From NCBI GenBank assembly GCA_007741555.1, contig CP036526.1, positions 6,623,719 through 6,687,718 of the forward strand: a stretch of DNA of 64,000 nucleotides. Direction: 5' to 3'. Position numbers and translations under genes: made by a program. Origin of the DNA: Stieleria marina. Its GTDB lineage: Bacteria > Planctomycetota > Planctomycetia > Pirellulales > Pirellulaceae. This document shows positions 39,695 through 48,300 of the stretch, piece after piece. Below the pieces are notes generated by a model. It had not been told where the DNA came from. It worked only from the letters and a program-made list of their open reading frames with translations, and ran no database searches. How positions within the stretch are numbered: position 1 is the first letter of the stretch; each line of letters opens with the position of its first letter.

Positions 39695-41851
39695 TCAATC
39701 GGGCGTGTCCAGATACGGATCTTGGCCGATTTCACGCTGCATTTTCTTGCGTTCTTTTTCGTGGTGCATCAGCACCATTCGGTCGCGAAAGTGTTTCTTT
39801 TCGACCTTGCGTTGGGCGCGGCGAAATTTGGCGGCGTAGCTATCGATGCTGTTGGTCATCGACTCGCCCTGCGACTTCAACTTTTCGGCTTTGTCTGGTC
39901 CCAGCCCGCCTTTGAGAATGTCATCATCCAGGGAAAGGTATTGCCGGTACGACCCCTGATCTCCCTGACGTCCGCAACGTCCGATCAACTGACGGTCAAT
40001 ACGGGCAGCATCGTGAAGTTCAGTACAAATCACGTGCATGCCACCTTTAGCTTCGACCGCATCAGCCAACTTGATGTCGGTACCACGACCGGCCATGTTC
40101 GTCGCGACCGTGACACGATTGGCCAATCCTGCGTCCGCTACGATCTCGGCTTCTTGTTCGACATTGTTTGCATTGAGCACTTGGTGCTGGATGCCTCGTT
40201 CGGTCAACAGTCGCGAAACAATCTCGCTTTTGTCGATCGATCGAGTTCCGATCAGAACAGGCCGTGATGTTGCGTGAACATCGGCAACTTCCTTCACGAT
40301 CGCTTCAAACTTAGCCATCATGTTGCCAAAGACTTTGTCTGGCAAACGCTTTCGCTGCGGTGGCTTGTTCGTAGGAACGCAGATCACCGGTGTGCGATAA
40401 ATCTTACGCATCTCGCGAGCACTCGTCGCCGCCGTACCAGTCATCCCTGCCAAATGCGGATAGCGTAGAAACAAATCCTGGACCGTGATCCGCGCCGCTT
40501 GTCCTGTAGGGACGCTGATTTCGATGTCTTCTTTTGCTTCAATGGCTTGGTGAATCCCGTCGCGCCATTTTCGCCCTTCGGCCAATCGCCCGGTAAATTC
40601 ATCGACGATCACAATTTCTTCGACGCCCTTGTCGTTGGGACGAACGACGTATTGCCGATCCAGCAAGAATTCGCGAGCGACTTTGACGGCACGTTCGGTG
40701 TACTCGTACATATCCACCAAACCCATTGTCCGTACCAAGTCAGACTTGGGTAGCGAACGCACTTTTTGACGGCCGCGGGCGGTCAGTTCGTATTGTTTGG
40801 TGTCGGGATCGATCTCGAAGTGTTCGTCCAGTTCGTACTCGGTCGCGTGCTTGGATGCCCAGTGATAGGTTTCGACAATTTGATCTCGCACTGTGTCTTC
40901 GATACTACCGATGATCAGCGGAGTACGTGCTTCATCGATCAAAATACTATCGGCTTCATCGACCAAGCAGAAATGCATTCCTCGCATGACCGGTTGATCG
41001 CCGCCGTCGGAAAAACCGCCGCCAGCATCGCCCAACATTTCGGTCTGCAGTCGGTTCTGAGCACGCAACAGCAAACGGTCACGCAGAAAGTCGAAACCAA
41101 ATTCTTTGGCCGTCCCGTACGTGACTTCAGCCGCATAGGACTTTCGTCGGTCGGTCTGATCGTTGTCCGTTTGGATGATACCGACATCCAACCCAAGCAA
41201 TTTATAGAGCGGTTGCATCCACTCGGCATCTCGACGCGCCAAGTAATCATTGACGGTTGCCAGGTGAGCCCCCTTGCCCACCAATGAGTGCAAATACATC
41301 GGTAGCGTGGCCGTCAGTGTCTTGCCTTCACCGGTCTGCATTTCAGTGATGCAGCCTTCGTAGAGCGCGATGCCACCGATGATTTGCACATCGTAGTGAC
41401 GCATCGACAGTGCCCGACGTCCGGCTTCGCGAACCAGGGCGTAGGCCTCGGGAAGCAAAACGCCCAATTTTTCCCCCGCCATGGCACGATAGCGAAGTGC
41501 CAAAGACCGTTTCCGCAAAGCGGCGTCTTCTTCGGTCTGGAGCGTTGATTCCATCGCAGAGACCGCAGCGAGCTGTCGCCGCCATCGCAACATCTGCGGA
41601 CGCAAACCTTGCCGCGAGAACAACGACATGGCTTTGTGGTTGCCGCCACTGTGCCGATCGCCGGACCGTTTGCGCGAAGTCGCATCGCTGGCGTCGGTCA
41701 CTGCTTCGGACGGCTCACCGTCGATTGGCGCGGCCGCGTCGCTTGAATCTGGCGCAGGCAGAGGCATGGGTTCAGGCACCAACGAACTGGGATCGCTCGT
41801 TTCCAATGCATCGCGCGGGTCAGTTTTGGAGCCAGATTCGCCGGTGGCCAT
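39695..41851 (-). CDS. secA: SecA-type preprotein translocase ATPase, C-terminally short
   Basis: 718 residues against roughly 850-950 for canonical SecA. A disordered Ser/Asp/Pro-rich extension covers about 1-75. The motor follows: LLPEAYALVREAGRRALSMR, then VQIIGG, Walker A MQTGEGKTLTA, TVNDYLARRDAEWM, Walker B LVDEADSILIDEARTPL, the preprotein cross-linking domain, VDEFTGRLAEGRKW, GMTGTA, and the second RecA domain with NMAGRGTDI and QLIGRCGRQGD. The protein stops early in the long scaffold helix (AQRKVEKKHFRDRM). The helical wing, the rest of the scaffold and the C-terminal zinc-binding tail are absent. This suggests a specialised second SecA paralogue, with a full-length SecA expected elsewhere. 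The ATG at 41851 was chosen. An in-frame upstream start at 41914 is possible. Confidence 0.88.
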   Translation of the reverse strand: MATGESGSKTDPRDALETSDPSSLVPEPMPLPAPDSSDAAAPIDGEPSEAVTDASDATSRKRSGDRHSGGNHKAMSLFSRQGLRPQMLRWRRQLAAVSAMESTLQTEEDAALRKRSLALRYRAMAGEKLGVLLPEAYALVREAGRRALSMRHYDVQIIGGIALYEGCITEMQTGEGKTLTATLPMYLHSLVGKGAHLATVNDYLARRDAEWMQPLYKLLGLDVGIIQTDNDQTDRRKSYAAEVTYGTAKEFGFDFLRDRLLLRAQNRLQTEMLGDAGGGFSDGGDQPVMRGMHFCLVDEADSILIDEARTPLIIGSIEDTVRDQIVETYHWASKHATEYELDEHFEIDPDTKQYELTARGRQKVRSLPKSDLVRTMGLVDMYEYTERAVKVAREFLLDRQYVVRPNDKGVEEIVIVDEFTGRLAEGRKWRDGIHQAIEAKEDIEISVPTGQAARITVQDLFLRYPHLAGMTGTAATSAREMRKIYRTPVICVPTNKPPQRKRLPDKVFGNMMAKFEAIVKEVADVHATSRPVLIGTRSIDKSEIVSRLLTERGIQHQVLNANNVEQEAEIVADAGLANRVTVATNMAGRGTDIKLADAVEAKGGMHVICTELHDAARIDRQLIGRCGRQGDQGSYRQYLSLDDDILKGGLGPDKAEKLKSQGESMTNSIDSYAAKFRRAQRKVEKKHFRDRMVLMHHEKERKKMQREIGQDPYLDTPD

Positions 41852-42110
41852 CCACGTTCTCCGTGTGAAACTGTTTCTTTTCGTAATTCCAAAGCACAAA
41901 TTACACGCTAGCAACTTTGTGTTTCGCGTTGAAACAGCATTCTAACCTTTAAGCCTGGGATGCTGGAGAAGCTAATCCGGCTTTCGCATTCAAGCTAGGT
42001 AGTTTGCGGCAAGTATTCACGTGGTTCGGACAGTACTACATCTAACGATCAAACGCGTCGATCCACATATACCAGTCAAACCAGTATTCCCGGACTGAAC
42101 GAGACTTAGG

Positions 42111-43757
42111 ATGAAAATGACATTTCGAGGCGTAACACTGGCAGCACTGATGCTGTCTGCCTCACAAACGGCTTTTGCCGAAGACAAAAACAACTACGAT
42201 GGCGATGGGTACGTAACTCCCGTTGCATTCGTAGGAGACATCACCAGCGAAGCCGAAGACGCTTACTTTGCAGCAGATGCTGCTGAAGCAACGCGTGCTC
42301 AGCAACGTCGAACCCGGCGTGTCGCGACAGCCGCTGCGGTTTCGCAGCCGACGCAATACGCGGTCCAGCCAGCAGCTCCTGCTTACAATCAGGTTGCACA
42401 AGTTGGTTGCCTTGGCGGTTGTGCTGGCTCTGGCTGTGGAGCATCCAACTGCGATGCACCTGGATGCGGCTTGCCCGGCCCAGCAATGAGCTACGGCATG
42501 GCACCCAGTTGTGATTCAATGGGTGGCTGCGATTCAATCGGTTGCGGCACCATGTTCTCAGGTGGATGCAATTCACCGTCGTGTGGCTGCGATGCTCCTT
42601 CGAGCGGATGCAGTGTGCTTGGCGGCGGATGCAGCTCTCCTTCTTGCGGTTGCGAGATGGGTGGCGGATGCGATTCCATGTTTGGAGGATGCGGAAGCGG
42701 CGGACGTCGCGGCGGCGGAGGCTTGGCCGGAGCATTGGGACTTTGTTCCAAAGACGGCTGGTTTCGGCACGAAGCACTTCTGTGGTTCATGCAAGATCGT
42801 AACTCGCCTGCATTGATCGCTGTGTCAGGACCTGGCGTCCTTCCACGTGAACCTGCGACGACGACGATTTTCGGAGGCGATCTCAATGGCGGATTGTCGG
42901 CTGGCTATCGTGGCGACGCTGGTATCTACCTGTCGGAAAACGTCGGCGTCGGCGGACGATTCTGGATTCTAAGCCAGAACGAAGACTCCGAATCAGTTAG
43001 CGGTAACGGCAACGATCAATCGATCGGACGTCCGTTCTACAACTCGCTGCTCAACATCGAAGATTCGCTTTTGGTTGCTTTCCAAAACAACTTCTCTGGT
43101 TCGGTTACCGGCACCAGTAAGTTGGACATGATGGCTGCCGAAGCTTACGGCCGCATCAACCTTGGCTGCACCAAGACCTGTCAGTTGGACCTGATCGGTG
43201 GCTACAGCTACTTCAGCGTCGACGATGAACTACGCGTCTCCAGCACTTCGGTTCAGAACACTGGTCGGACTCGTACGTACAACGACATGTTCGATACCGA
43301 AAACACCATGCACGGTGGTCAGCTCGGCTTTGAAGCCGTCGTGACCAACGGTCGCTGGTTTGCTCGCTCACTGACCAAGGTTCACTTGGGTGACATGAAG
43401 CAAAAGGTAACGATCGCCGGCAGCAGCACGGATTCGACACCACCGTTTAATAGTTCAGCCAACAGCGGACTGCTGGCCTTGGGCAACCAAGGAACTTACG
43501 AGCAATCGGAGTTCACGTTTGTACCTGAATTGAACTTCAAGCTCGGCTATCGATTCCGTCAGCACGTCGAAATGAGTGTTGGGTACAGCTTCTTGATGTT
43601 CGACAGTCTGGCACTGGCTGGCGATCAAATCGATCGCAGCATCGACCCAAGTGCTCTGAACACGAACGGACCATTCGGTAACCGACCTTCCTTCACGATG
43701 AACGACACAAGCTTGTGGGTTCAAGGTGTGGATCTTGGCTTAGCCATCACTTTCTAA
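42111..43757 (+). CDS. BBP7-family outer-membrane beta-barrel protein with Cys/Gly-rich domain
   Basis: 548 residues. The signal peptide is MKMTFRGVTLAALMLSASQT with cleavage near AFA/E. Residues 40-99 are Ala/Gln/Arg-rich. Residues 100-194 are a Cys/Gly/Ser domain with 17 cysteines in 95 residues, in units such as GGCNSPSCGC and GGGCSSPSCGC. From about residue 215 comes the barrel, starting DGWFRHEALLWFMQDRNSP, the opening of the planctomycete BBP7 (DUF1551) family. It runs to WVQGVDLGLAITF with a C-terminal Phe. Planctomycete cell walls are known to be rich in disulfide-bonded Cys-rich proteins, so the N-terminal domain may cross-link in the envelope. Monocistronic, with a terminator at 43827. 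Confidence 0.85.
   Translation: MKMTFRGVTLAALMLSASQTAFAEDKNNYDGDGYVTPVAFVGDITSEAEDAYFAADAAEATRAQQRRTRRVATAAAVSQPTQYAVQPAAPAYNQVAQVGCLGGCAGSGCGASNCDAPGCGLPGPAMSYGMAPSCDSMGGCDSIGCGTMFSGGCNSPSCGCDAPSSGCSVLGGGCSSPSCGCEMGGGCDSMFGGCGSGGRRGGGGLAGALGLCSKDGWFRHEALLWFMQDRNSPALIAVSGPGVLPREPATTTIFGGDLNGGLSAGYRGDAGIYLSENVGVGGRFWILSQNEDSESVSGNGNDQSIGRPFYNSLLNIEDSLLVAFQNNFSGSVTGTSKLDMMAAEAYGRINLGCTKTCQLDLIGGYSYFSVDDELRVSSTSVQNTGRTRTYNDMFDTENTMHGGQLGFEAVVTNGRWFARSLTKVHLGDMKQKVTIAGSSTDSTPPFNSSANSGLLALGNQGTYEQSEFTFVPELNFKLGYRFRQHVEMSVGYSFLMFDSLALAGDQIDRSIDPSALNTNGPFGNRPSFTMNDTSLWVQGVDLGLAITF
42408..42692 (+). repeat. Cys/Gly-rich repeat domain within the BBP7 gene
   Basis: Encodes residues 100-194 with 17 Cys. 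Irregular repeats of about 10-20 residues share the pattern GGxCxSPSCGC or GxCDSxGGC. Units are not identical at DNA level. Confidence 0.8.
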
Positions 43758-43826
43758 AGCAAGACGCGCTTAGCCGGGGGCTTTGAAAACCTACCGGGAA
43801 GAGTATCGAAGCTCCGTGAAAACAGC

Positions 43827-43861
43827 AAAAGCGTGAATGGGAAACCATTCACGCTTTTTTT
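43827..43861 (+). terminator. Intrinsic terminator after the BBP7 gene
   Basis: Perfect 10-bp stem GCGTGAATGG (43831-43840) with CCATTCACGC (43845-43854), a stable GAAA tetraloop, preceded by AAAA and followed by seven T. It lies about 70 bp after the stop at 43757. Confidence 0.92.
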
Positions 43862-43940
43862 GTAATGAGTTGTATTGAATCGGAGCCTGCTGAACACGAT
43901 CACGATCATTCGCGATTTGTCATCATCCGTCGTATGGCTG

Positions 43941-44285
43941 CTACTTGAATTCTTCGTCGAATGCGCCGAAATCGTCGGCACCAAGCTCGCCGCCGCCGAA
44001 ATCATCGCCCCCCATCGGCTCCCCACCAAAGTCGTCGACCGCTTCGGCCTCGCCAAAGCCGTCGGGATTGTCGTCCTGGGGCTGGAGCCCATCGTCGTCG
44101 GCCTCACCCAGCGCCACACCGTCTTCGCCGGTCGCACCATCACTACCGTCGGCCGATTCGTCATCGCTGTCGTAGACGCCACCATAGGCGACGCTGCGCT
44201 GCGACTTCTTTTCCATCATCATGGCGACGAGTACCGCTGCGATCGCGAGCAGCAAAAAAACGACCCAAAAGATGAAATAGATCAT
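43941..44285 (-). CDS. Small membrane protein with acidic Asp/Gly-rich tail
   Basis: 114 residues. One N-terminal membrane helix (MIYFIFWVVFLLLAIAAVLVA) is followed by a short basic stretch (MMEKKSQR) and an acidic disordered tail rich in Asp, Gly and Glu, ending GADDFGAFDEEFK. No family is recognised. The basic residues just after the helix suggest that the tail is cytoplasmic. It lies convergent to the BBP7 terminator and upstream of nothing it obviously pairs with. Confidence 0.6.
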   Translation of the reverse strand: MIYFIFWVVFLLLAIAAVLVAMMMEKKSQRSVAYGGVYDSDDESADGSDGATGEDGVALGEADDDGLQPQDDNPDGFGEAEAVDDFGGEPMGGDDFGGGELGADDFGAFDEEFK

Positions 44286-44450
44286 GGGAAACGCAGGTGG
44301 TCAGAGAAAACGCAAGTATGAAACCATCCTTGGCTCCCCTGACAATAGCCCAACCTCCCGGCCAAATCAATTTACGTTTGACACGTGCTCGCGTTTGACG
44401 CGGGAAGGTTGCTGCAGTTCGGGTTGTAACGCCTAGCGGCGTCGCAATTC

Positions 44451-45455
44451 CTAGACTTCTTTTTCGTCGATCCAGGTCATCATCTTACGCAAGCTGCGGC
44501 CGATTTGCTCGACACCATGCTGTTGCTCGCGGCGACGGGTGGCCTTGAAGAACGCAGCTCCGGCTCGGTTTTCGCCGATCCAGTTGCGAGCGAACTTGCC
44601 ACACTGAATCTCTTCCAAGATCTTCTTCATCTCGGCCTTTGTTTCGTCCGTGATGATGCGGGGGCCGCTCACGTAGTCGCCGTACTCGGCTGTGTTGGAG
44701 ATACTGTAACGCATGTAGCTCAAGCCACCTTCGTACAGCAAGTCAACGATCAACTTCAGCTCGTGCATGCACTCAAAGTAAGCCATTTCAGGCTGGTAGC
44801 CAGCTTCGACCAAAGTCTCAAAGCCAGCTTTGACCAATTCGCTGACGCCACCACAGAGAACTACTTGTTCGCCGAACAAGTCAGTTTCGGTTTCTTCGGC
44901 AAACGAAGTTTCGATCACACCACCGCGAGTTCCGCCGATACCTTTGGCGTATGCCAAACCGATTTGCTTGGTCGATTCAGCAGCACCTTCGCCAAGTGCG
45001 ATCAAGCAAGGAACGCCGCCGCCTTTGGTGTACTCGCTGCGTACCAAGTGCCCGGGGCCTTTGGGCGCAACCAACAAAGTGTCAATGCCTTCGGGTGGAT
45101 CGATTTGACCGAAGTGAATGTTGAAACCGTGCGAGCACATCAGGACGTTGCCCTTGCTCAGGTTGTCGCGGATTTCGCTGCGGTAGATGTCGCCTTGAAC
45201 TTCATCTGGAAGCAAGATGTTGATGACGTCGGCAGCTTTGGTTGCGTCAGCAATCGACATCGGCTCAAAGCCGTGCGACTTAGCCAAGTCATAGTTGGCC
45301 GAACCAGGACGCTGACCGATGACGACGTCGACGCCGCTGTCTTTCAAGTTTTGTGCTTGGGCGTGACCTTGCGAGCCGTAGCCGAGGATGGCGACCTTCT
45401 TGCCTTTGAGGTGCGATAGGTCAGCGTCATTCTCGTAGTAAATGGTGGCAGCCAT
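44451..45455 (-). CDS. ilvC: Ketol-acid reductoisomerase, class I
   Basis: 334 residues, the short class I form. Converts acetolactate or acetohydroxybutyrate to the dihydroxy acid in valine/isoleucine/leucine synthesis, using NAD(P)H and magnesium. The Rossmann motif is [11 protein letters not shown] (25-35), followed by LRPGS-type [22 protein letters not shown]-type [21 protein letters not shown] and the metal-binding [11 protein letters not shown] block. C-terminal Glu/Ser residues in [13 protein letters not shown] and [12 protein letters not shown] complete the site. The ATG at 45455 ([10 protein letters not shown]) is the conserved start. The frame stays open upstream to 45620, but that part is non-coding in character. 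It lies 215 bp downstream of ilvN, in the same direction. Confidence 0.97.
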   Translation of the reverse strand: MAATIYYENDADLSHLKGKKVAILGYGSQGHAQAQNLKDSGVDVVIGQRPGSANYDLAKSHGFEPMSIADATKAADVINILLPDEVQGDIYRSEIRDNLSKGNVLMCSHGFNIHFGQIDPPEGIDTLLVAPKGPGHLVRSEYTKGGGVPCLIALGEGAAESTKQIGLAYAKGIGGTRGGVIETSFAEETETDLFGEQVVLCGGVSELVKAGFETLVEAGYQPEMAYFECMHELKLIVDLLYEGGLSYMRYSISNTAEYGDYVSGPRIITDETKAEMKKILEEIQCGKFARNWIGENRAGAAFFKATRRREQQHGVEQIGRSLRKMMTWIDEKEV

Positions 45456-45509
45456 GGGCTTAGTCTTTCGTGGGTATTGGTAAAATTGATTTGGAGTGTG
45501 TGCTCTTTG

Positions 45510-45653
45510 CCTCCCACCGTGGAGCGGGGGAGGTCGGACGCAGTAGCGGCCGGGAGGGGCATGCTGCGACAAAAATTGGTGTTGAGTTGTGCGAAGTGAT
45601 GGACCGCATAGTCCTCTCACTCGCTTAGGCTCGGCCTCTCCCCGAGGGAGAGG
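45510..45653. promoter_or_regulatory. GC-rich palindromes in the ilvN-ilvC spacer
   Basis: Two hairpins lie between ilvN and ilvC: CCTCCC (45510-45515) with GGGAGG (45528-45533), and a perfect 8-bp stem CCTCTCCC (45635-45642) with GGGAGAGG (45646-45653), loop CGA. On the transcribed (minus) strand no T-run follows, so simple termination is unlikely. RNA processing, or a dispersed repeat, are alternatives. Confidence 0.4.
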
Positions 45654-45670
45654 TTTTATGTGTCGGTCGG

Positions 45671-46213
45671 TTAAGCCGAAACAGCTTTGATGCCGCCCGA
45701 GTTGACCTTGCCGGACATGTCTTCGCTACGCACCATGGCGATGCGTCCGGTGCGAACCAGTTCGGTGATGCCGTAAGGTCGCACGCGTTCGATGAAGGCT
45801 TGGACCTTGTTTTCGCGTCCGCTGATTTCGATCATCACTTCTTCGGGACCAACGTCAACAATTTTGCCGCGGAAGATATCCACCAGCTCACGGATCTCAG
45901 CTCGCTTGCCGCCAGGGGCAGCTGCGACTTTCAACAGCAGCAGATCACGTTCGACGTAGTCTTGGCTGCTGACGTCCAGGACTTCCACGACTGTGACGAT
46001 CTTCTCCAATTGTTTGCCGACTTGTTCCAGCACGCGGTCATCGCCGACGACGACGAAAGTCATTCGCGAGAGAGCTGGATTTTCAGTTTCACCGACTGCC
46101 AATGAGTCGATGTTGAAGCCACGCGAGGCAAGCATCCCAGAAATGTGGGCGAGTACCCCGGGCACGTTCTGCACGAGAGCCGAAAGAACGTGTCGCTGGT
46201 TGGGGGAAGACAT
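45671..46213 (-). CDS. ilvN: Acetolactate synthase small (regulatory) subunit
   Basis: 180 residues. The N-terminal ACT domain ([37 protein letters not shown]) binds valine for feedback control. The C-terminal domain follows ([33 protein letters not shown], cut here, then [18 protein letters not shown]). It is named ilvN or ilvH in different organisms. The length fits the longer ilvH/N type. The large subunit ilvB is not in the window. ATG 46213 is preferred to the TTG codon directly before it. It is divergent from scpA. Confidence 0.95.
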   Translation of the reverse strand: MSSPNQRHVLSALVQNVPGVLAHISGMLASRGFNIDSLAVGETENPALSRMTFVVVGDDRVLEQVGKQLEKIVTVVEVLDVSSQDYVERDLLLLKVAAAPGGKRAEIRELVDIFRGKIVDVGPEEVMIEISGRENKVQAFIERVRPYGITELVRTGRIAMVRSEDMSGKVNSGGIKAVSA

Positions 46214-46398
46214 CAAGAAGCCAAGAACTGTCTAAAAAGGGGGTTGGAGGGTGAATCGAAGCGGACGATGATAATTTTGACCCGCAAAGCCAACAAGTGC
46301 TACGATTTACGCGGATCGCGATTTCTCCCCTAAAAACCTTCCCAAGGTCGCCTAATTGCCATCGACACGGCGACGATCCAGACACGAAAACCACTTTC

Positions 46399-47202
46399 AT
46401 GGGATTCCGAATCGAACTACCGGTCTACCGAGGCCCGATCGATCTGCTGCTTTTCTTGGTCCGACGCCAAGAGGTTTCGCTCGCAGAAACGGCGATGGCT
46501 ACCGTTGTGGACCAGTATTTGGAGTATCTGGAGTTTCTAAAGGAGCTGAATCTGGCCGACGTTGGAGACTTCATCGAAATGGCTAGCATCCTGGTCGAAA
46601 TGAAAAGTTTGGCGGTTTTGCCAAAAGTCGTCGAAGAAGACGAGGAAGAGCAGATCGAAGACCCTCAGCACGAGCTGGTCGAACGATTACTGCAATACAA
46701 AGAGATCCGCGACGCCGCTTCGATCCTGGACGAAATGGGCAATCGGTGGCAGCAACGCTACGAACGCATGTCCGACGACCTGCCCAGCCGCCGCATCGAT
46801 CCCGGCGACCAGCCGATCGTTGATTTGGAAATCTGGGACTTGGTCAGTGCCTTTGGCCGCATCATGCGGGAAGCCGCCGGACCGCCGCAGACGGAAGTCA
46901 TCTACGACGACACTCCGATCCACGTCTACATGCAGCGAATCCACAAAAAACTGGGCAGCACCGACCGCGTGGCCTTGGCCGAACTGCTTGAAGGTGGCAT
47001 TCACAAAAGTTCGCTGATCGGCTGGTTCTTGGCCACGCTGGAATTGACGCGTCACCACGGTGCCGCGGTCGAGCAGGACGAACACGGCGACATCGTCGTG
47101 GTCCGCACCGCGAACTACAGTAATGACTTGAGTGTCAACGAAGTCGACAACTACGGCGCCGAAGAATTCGAAGCCGCGAATATGCCGGGCCGACCACGGT
47201 AG
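46399..47202 (+). CDS. scpA: Segregation and condensation protein A (kleisin)
   Basis: 267 residues. The N-terminal SMC-binding region (YRGPIDLLLFLVRRQEVSLAET) and the helix DFIEMASILVEMKSLAVLPK are diagnostic. The acidic linker EEDEEEQIEDPQHELVERLLQYK follows. The C-terminal winged-helix part carries YMQRIHKKL and VALAELLEGGIHKSSLIGWFLATLEL. It bridges SMC heads in the condensin complex. scpB and smc are not adjacent. ATG 46399 begins the conserved MGFRIELPVYRGP. Confidence 0.93.
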   Translation: MGFRIELPVYRGPIDLLLFLVRRQEVSLAETAMATVVDQYLEYLEFLKELNLADVGDFIEMASILVEMKSLAVLPKVVEEDEEEQIEDPQHELVERLLQYKEIRDAASILDEMGNRWQQRYERMSDDLPSRRIDPGDQPIVDLEIWDLVSAFGRIMREAAGPPQTEVIYDDTPIHVYMQRIHKKLGSTDRVALAELLEGGIHKSSLIGWFLATLELTRHHGAAVEQDEHGDIVVVRTANYSNDLSVNEVDNYGAEEFEAANMPGRPR

Positions 47203-47215
47203 TTTTGACTTTGTC

Positions 47216-47311
47216 AGCCGCTGGCGCTCGCCACGGGCATTTCTCATCCGACCAAACCAGCCGCAATCACCCGACCACACCGGTCAAGGCCCGTGGCTTG
47301 CGCCAACGGCT
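47216..47311. repeat. REP-like inverted repeat, copy C (degenerate)
   Basis: Arms 47216-47238 and 47289-47311 (23 bp), three mismatches, 50-nt loop. The sequence is clearly related to copies A and B (AGCCGCTGGCGCT...CACGGGC) but more diverged. It lies between scpA and the hydrolase gene at 47362. Confidence 0.85.
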
Positions 47312-47361
47312 CACGACACCAGGGCCTGCCGTGACAACTCCTCTTCCGATATCGTCTTGCG

Positions 47362-48204
47362 ATGGTTGAAAACGTTCCGATTCTGTCTCACACCCACGAC
47401 GGCCTGACCGTCGAGGGATACTCGCGCGCCGCGGTCCAAACTTGCTGGCGCATCAACGAGTTGAAACTGCTGTTCGATTGCGGCATCCAGCCGTGGGACT
47501 TCATGGGCACGCCGACCATGTTCATCTCGCACGCGCACCTGGATCACATCGCCGCTCTTCCCGCGTACGTTTCCCGCCGCCGCATGATGAAGATGGATCC
47601 CCCCGTGATCTACCTTCCCGATTCGGCCGTCGATGATGCTTGGAACATGCTGCAGCAGTTTCGTCGACTTGATCGAGGCGCAATGCCATGCGAGCTGGTC
47701 GGACTGCTACCGGGCGACCAAACATCAATCAGCCGCGAATACATCGTCACCGCACTTGAAACACGCCATACGATCGATTCATTGGGTTTCATCGTCCACC
47801 AACAACGCCACAAGTTGAAGCCCGAGTTTGTCGGCTTAGAAGGAAACGAAATCCGCGAACTAAAAATCGCCGGCACGGAGATCACCGATGAAGTACGCAT
47901 CCCGGTTGTCGCCTATACCGGTGACACCTCCCCCCCAGGCTTGGACAAAAACCCCGTCTTCTATGACGCCAAGATCCTGATCAGCGAACTCACCTTTGTC
48001 GCGCCCGAGCATCGCAAAGACAAAATCCACAAACACGGCCACATGCATGTGGACGACTATCGCCAACGCGCCGAAAAATTCAACAACGAACTGATCATCG
48101 CCGGTCACCTAAGCACTCGCTACAGCGACGCTCAAGTACGTCGCTTGGTCAAGAAAGCCCTGCCAGAAATGCTCGATGGCAAATTAAAACTCTGGCTGGA
48201 TTGA
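47362..48204 (+). CDS. Metallo-beta-lactamase fold hydrolase, RNase Z-like
   Basis: 280 residues. The metal motif is H57-A-H59-L-D61-H62 in FISHAHLDHIAALPAYV. Later metal-site elements are YTGDTSP, ELTF and GHMHVDDY, and HLSTRYSD, which matches the HxSxRY-type tail of tRNase Z enzymes. It may process tRNA 3' ends or another phosphodiester, but specificity is not determined. It follows scpA after a REP-like palindrome. Confidence 0.82.
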   Translation: MVENVPILSHTHDGLTVEGYSRAAVQTCWRINELKLLFDCGIQPWDFMGTPTMFISHAHLDHIAALPAYVSRRRMMKMDPPVIYLPDSAVDDAWNMLQQFRRLDRGAMPCELVGLLPGDQTSISREYIVTALETRHTIDSLGFIVHQQRHKLKPEFVGLEGNEIRELKIAGTEITDEVRIPVVAYTGDTSPPGLDKNPVFYDAKILISELTFVAPEHRKDKIHKHGHMHVDDYRQRAEKFNNELIIAGHLSTRYSDAQVRRLVKKALPEMLDGKLKLWLD

Positions 48205-48233
48205 AGCCGCGGAAGCCCCCGAAAACGGGCAGT

Positions 48234-48277
48234 AAAGCACGAGGCAGTCTTGCTGACTGCCTGATGAATTGTGCTTT
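48234..48277. terminator. Possible bidirectional terminator hairpin between convergent genes
   Basis: Stem AGGCAGTC (48242-48249) with GACTGCCT (48255-48262), 5-nt loop. Outer arms AAAGCAC (48234-48240) and GTGCTTT (48271-48277) pair across a bulge. There is only a three-base T-run, so terminator function is uncertain. Confidence 0.4.
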
Positions 48278-48300
48278 CGCAAGTTCTATCCGCCGATCGC

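Noticed and set aside
44505-45419. 304-codon plus-strand open frame opposite ilvC
   Set aside because: It is the mirror of a strongly conserved coding frame. Codon bias in ilvC leaves the opposite frame open. No family resemblance.
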